A stretch of DNA of 64,000 nucleotides from Lonicera japonica (lineage: Eukaryota > Streptophyta > Magnoliopsida > Dipsacales > Caprifoliaceae). The notes beneath the pieces are model-generated. The model ran no database searches. It was not told the origin of the DNA and saw nothing but the letters and a program-made list of their open reading frames with translations. This document shows, piece after piece, positions 60,500 to 64,000 of the stretch (the stretch's first letter is position 1; the number at the start of each line of letters is the position of its first letter). The translations under genes were made by a program, and so were the position numbers. Location of the stretch: NCBI GenBank assembly GCA_021464415.1, contig CM038471.1, positions 9,699,386-9,763,385 of the forward strand. The letters are read 5' to 3'.

Positions 60500-61470
60500 A
60501 TTATTGTTATACATAGGCTGAAGATTCTCATTACATGTTATGTTTTATCTGTGATTGCAGGTCGCACAAAAAAAGAAAAACGAGAATATGGCAAAAAAGG
60601 TGGTCCAAATTGTGGATACTGTTATCACCGAGTTGTCTGAACTTATCGGCAATAACATCAACGTGGAACTACAAAAGCCGACTCTAATGGAACATCAACA
60701 AACTGTCCATGCCCTCACCAAAAAAATGCTTGACACTATAGCAGCGTTGGATAAAAGAATTAAGCTGCTAAAGCGCCAATATGAAAGGAGGCATGCTCAA
60801 TCGGAGGTCACGACACCTATAACTCCAAGGGACCTAAATGATCCAATTCCACACAATCTAATTCGAGATGATAGGGATGATGATGACACATCGGACGTGG
60901 CCGAAAAAAGGGGGAGGAGGAGGTTGTTAGAGAGAGGGTCGAAGACTGGCGAGGGTTTATAAATGAAGAAGCAGCATTGGCCCAGGACGACGATGGTGTT
61001 AAACATATTGCTCAAGAGGTGGCTCCCGAGCAAAGGGCCATTACGTTGCTGCCCCCGCATTCAATCAAGAAGAACGTTAAAGTACACGGCAAGGGTGCAA
61101 CAAGAGTGAGGGAAAGCGAGTCGGAGTATACCCATCTTTCAGCAATCAACAGGCCACATAAGAAAGCAAAGGTCGATGGGCCTAAACAACAAACATTGCT
61201 TATCAATAGGGTCGATTGGACAAAAAACGCCTGGCAGACCCTCGACATGTGGATTCAGGAGCATTATCACAATTTTTTCGGCTCGAACAAGTAAGTACAT
61301 ATTTGTATCCACAAGTTCTAATTGTAAAACTAATTAACAAAAGCCATACTAATTGATTTTAATTTGTTATCTTAACAGCGAAATCTACAACCAGGATCCT
61401 AAAATCCATCCAGCCCTATTATTAAGGGGAGAGATTTAGATAAAGATGTAAGAAGTAACTGAATAATCTG

Positions 61471-61776
61471 GATTACTGTTTGTCTTAATTTCAATTACTG
61501 TGTGTGTTAATTTGGATTACTGGGTCCAGTAATTTTGATTACTGGTCCAAGTAATTTGGATTACTGGGGGCAGTAGTTCGGATTACTAGCCCAAGTAATC
61601 TAAATTACTGGGGATTGTAATGGATTACTAGCACCAGTAATCTTGATTATTGGGGTCAGTAATTATGGATTACTGGAACCAGTAATCTTAATTACTTGCC
61701 CAAGTAATCATAATTATTGGTCCTAGTCATCATAATTACTATGTCCAATAATTTGGGTTACTGGCCCCAATACTCC
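61471..61776. repeat. Dyad array 6, inside an intron
   Basis: Dense array of a dozen or so copies. Exact units lie at 61,516-61,533 and 61,669-61,686. It lies between donor GAT/GTAAGA (61,448) and acceptor tttgcag (61,834). Confidence 0.93.
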
Positions 61777-62737
61777 ATAACTTGTGCACTTGTAACTTCT
61801 CTAACCAGTTAAGTGCATGTGAAAAATTTTGCAGGTTGTTCAGCAGTACATTGCCATGATAAAAAAATATGGACAAAATTGGTTTCATTGACTTTGAAGC
61901 TTTAGTAAGTAAATCCCCAATAAACCAAAAAATTACAGCGCACGAAGATTTACATTGCCATAATTCATGTAAACTTTCTTTTTATAGTTTTACTGTATTT
62001 CACACCACGACAAGCTTGCCACGTCCGGCAAAGACTTTAATGGGAATGAGTTTTTGATGTTGCAAATCTCCTCACGGAACCTCTATGGGAAATATTCACC
62101 CGCAACAAAATCTTGATTCCATTGCATCATAGGACGAGCAGACATTTCACCTTTCTCCACATTAAGTAGTGAATGCATGACATCTGGCTTGGCGGCAAGT
62201 TCCAAACTCAAGCGAGCATTGATCCTGAGAGGCACCGTGAGCAGGTGTTTGATCAAGATGAAAATGACCCAAAAATTAGACATAAAGAGATGACCACCAA
62301 TAAAAGGAAAACGACGCGGATGATCATCAAAAAATAGTTGAATTTTGAGGCATACACCTTTATCGAGGATGTCAACTTCCCGCAATAAATGCCAGGATCG
62401 TAAGTAGCTCAGATATTCGTAGCTTATTTATTAGTAATTTTTTGGTAAATTATATTATGGCACAATAAACCAAAAATTGGTTTTGATTTTTAGGTCAGAT
62501 TGTGGTGGGTTCATGCATTACTTCATGGAATGCTTGGTTAAGGCGAAGAAGCCGTCCCAAAAGGGAGGGACATTTTTGGGGCAGAACATACTCGACAAAT
62601 TCAGAACCTTTAGAGCATCGAAGTAAACCATGTTGTTGTAAATGATTGTGGATGATGGTGTAAATAATTGTGGATAATTTTTGTAATTTTTTAACAATTC
62701 CCTCTTTTTGTAATCTAATTTTTTAGTTTTTGTTTGG

Positions 62738-62906
62738 ATTACTTCCCCAGTAATCCAGATTACTGTGGCCAGTAATCATGGTTACTGGACCCAGTAATTT
62801 GGAGTGTTACAGGGATACATGCCACATTTAATTTGGAAGGATTACTGGGGCCAGTAATCTGGATTACAAGCCCCAGTAATCTAAATTACTGACCCCGGTA
62901 ATCCAT
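62738..62906. repeat. Dyad array 7
   Basis: Six copies in the first tandem unit; the exact dyad is at 62,841-62,858. Confidence 0.93.
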
Positions 62907-63022
62907 TAGATGTGTTTTCAAAACATCACTCCACGTAAGATATCATTGTTATACCCAGTAATTTTTGTATTTTTTTAATAATTCCCTCTTTTTGTAGTCT
63001 AGTTTTTTGGTTTTTGTTTTGG

Positions 63023-63210
63023 ATTACTTCCCCAGTAATCCAGATTACTGTGGCCAGTAATCCAAATTATTGGATTCAATAATTTGGAGTGTTACAGGTA
63101 TACATGCCACATGTAATTTGGAAGGATTACTGGTCCCAGTAATTTAGATTACAAGCCCTAGTAATCTGGATTACAAGCCCCAGTAATCCAAATTACTGGC
63201 CCCAGTAATC
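63023..63210. repeat. Dyad array 8
   Basis: Seven copies in the second tandem unit. Exact dyads lie at 63,126-63,143 and 63,192-63,209. The first three centres are 21.5-22 bp apart. Confidence 0.93.
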
Positions 63211-63235
63211 CATTTGATGTGTTTTCAAAACATCA

Positions 63236-64000
63236 AATCAATAAATTCAAGAAAATCTATTGAATATGAGTGCACAATTGAATTTGTTGAAATTTTTGAC
63301 TGTTTTTTAATTTATATTGTTGGTTGTGACTTTACACATTCTTTTCAGCCTATTGTCAAATTTTATTCATTTCACTGTGCTGTCCGTCACGGGTATACCT
63401 TAGTGTATTGCATAAATGGAGAAAATTATGACGGTTAAGTTGTGATTGAAATCAGGAAGCAATACTAATATATTACCTACTAATTTTCATTAAAAAAAAG
63501 AAAAAAAAGGAAACAATATGTTTAAAAAAAAAGACCCTCATTTTTTATTTTTCTTCTTCGTCTCTCTATCCTCTGCCTCTACCATCTCTTGGTTCCTCTT
63601 CCTCACTTCCTCAAGCATCCCTCTTCAAGCTCTTTTCAACCTTTGCCGATTCAACATCCCAATCCTTCTTTATTTCATTAAAAAAAGATTAGATTTTGAA
63701 GGCACATCGCAGTGAAGTTGGAGGGAGATTTTGGAGGAGATGACGTGGATGGAGATTTTGGAGGAGTTGACATGGTGAAGCAAGAAAATAAAAGCAGATA
63801 AAAATATAAGATATTTGATTGTTGGTTTGATTTGTGAATGGCAATCATGTTTATATAGTAGTCTCTTGAAATATGAAGGATTGTCACTTTGGATCACATG
63901 CGTGCATTCCAATTGTTATTATGATGGTTTTAATAAAGGCCGCAGCAACTTTGGAAACTGAATACACGCATGCTTTCAAGTTACTTCACCAACCTTGGAA
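63236..64000. other. No gene recognised
   Basis: AT-rich sequence with a pyrimidine-rich tract at 63,545-63,660. Open frames on both strands overlap and are low complexity. A direct repeat of ggagattttggaggag occurs at 63,722 and 63,751. Confidence 0.4.

Larger units (their letters stand above)
58895..62626 (+). pseudogene. Transposon-type protein with C-terminal Ulp1/C48-like exon, degenerate
   Basis: Proposed exons: 58,895-59,956, 60,037-60,216, 60,561-61,290, 61,379-61,447, 61,835 onward (poor), a piece ending 62,399, and 62,494-62,626. Most splice sites are canonical. The first part has a basic N-terminus and VWSFGSLQLDLIAEFLTVLF, like the N-terminal region of plant Ulp1-family transposon-associated proteins (DUF1985-type, tentative). 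A Glu/Lys-rich exon and a coiled-coil exon follow. The last exons read DVNFPQ, a stop, MPGSSDCGGFMHYFMECL, matching the Ulp1 block with Gln and catalytic Cys. No catalytic His was found. Lesions: frameshifts near 59,065, 59,450 and 60,905; stops at 59,169, 61,437, 62,335 and 62,386. Dyad arrays fill two introns. Confidence 0.65.
62670..63235. repeat. Tandem duplication of about 290 bp carrying dyad arrays
   Basis: Two copies (about 62,670-62,930 and 62,965-63,235). Each has caattccctctttttgta or a close variant, an array, tttggagtgttacagg, a second array and a gatgtgttttcaaaacatca tail. They follow the last exon of the Ulp1-like gene, so the 3' flank duplicated locally. Confidence 0.9.

Noticed and set aside
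62083..62385. 100-codon minus-strand frame in the Ulp1-like region
   Set aside because: The plus strand here leads in frame into the DCG exon; the minus frame has no known motif and is likely a shadow of the decayed exon.
49369..63210. CRISPR-like array
   Set aside because: Units are palindromic and degenerate, the DNA between them is short and mostly of the same motif, and the host is a plant.

Overview
This window looks like nuclear DNA from a eudicot plant. It holds three TIR-NBS-LRR (TNL) immune-receptor loci with plant introns, degenerate retrotransposons, several small DNA transposons and AT-rich intergenic sequence. TNL genes are largely restricted to dicots. The species cannot be identified from the sequence. 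No tRNA, rRNA, organelle gene or CRISPR array was seen; the one tRNA-like sequence is a retroposed SINE.

Positions 1-33.5 kb form a decayed TNL cluster on the minus strand made by segmental duplication. TNL1 (1868-4496) is intact for its TIR, NB-ARC and linker exons and runs off the left edge. TNL2 (about 11.43-12.66 kb) is a fragment with two frameshifts and a truncated NB-ARC exon. TNL3 (21.58-26.78 kb) keeps all five exons, including the LRR and C-terminal jelly-roll exons, but has a nonsense codon in the TIR exon and a shifted splice acceptor in front of the NB-ARC exon. Repeated leader cassettes with a conserved splice-flanked mini-exon lie upstream of TNL1 and TNL3. Between and inside these copies are two hAT-type elements with 8-bp target-site duplications, a fold-back element with a 10-bp duplication and an empty-site paralogue, a Tourist-like element, a 5'-truncated LINE and a fragment of Ty3/gypsy reverse transcriptase.

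Positions 33.5-48 kb hold a tRNA-like SINE, then an old Athila-like Ty3/gypsy element (about 35.9-48.0 kb). That element has an Asp-tRNA-type primer site and gag and protease remnants, but no recognisable reverse transcriptase or integrase. Two large solo LTRs of another family sit inside it, each with an exact 5-bp target duplication. A CACTA-like end abuts its 3' LTR.

Positions 49.3-63.2 kb are the least ordinary part. Arrays of an 18-bp dyad, ATTACTGG-NN-CCAGTAAT, flank two copies of a small unit encoding a coiled-coil peptide. The same arrays surround a degenerate gene whose last exon carries a Ulp1/C48-like DCG motif, and they fill two of its introns. A solo LTR (50.7-56.9 kb), itself holding a nested solo LTR, has inserted into one array. 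The dyad arrays, and the perfect palindromes carried by two of the solo LTRs, are the best candidates for undescribed structure.
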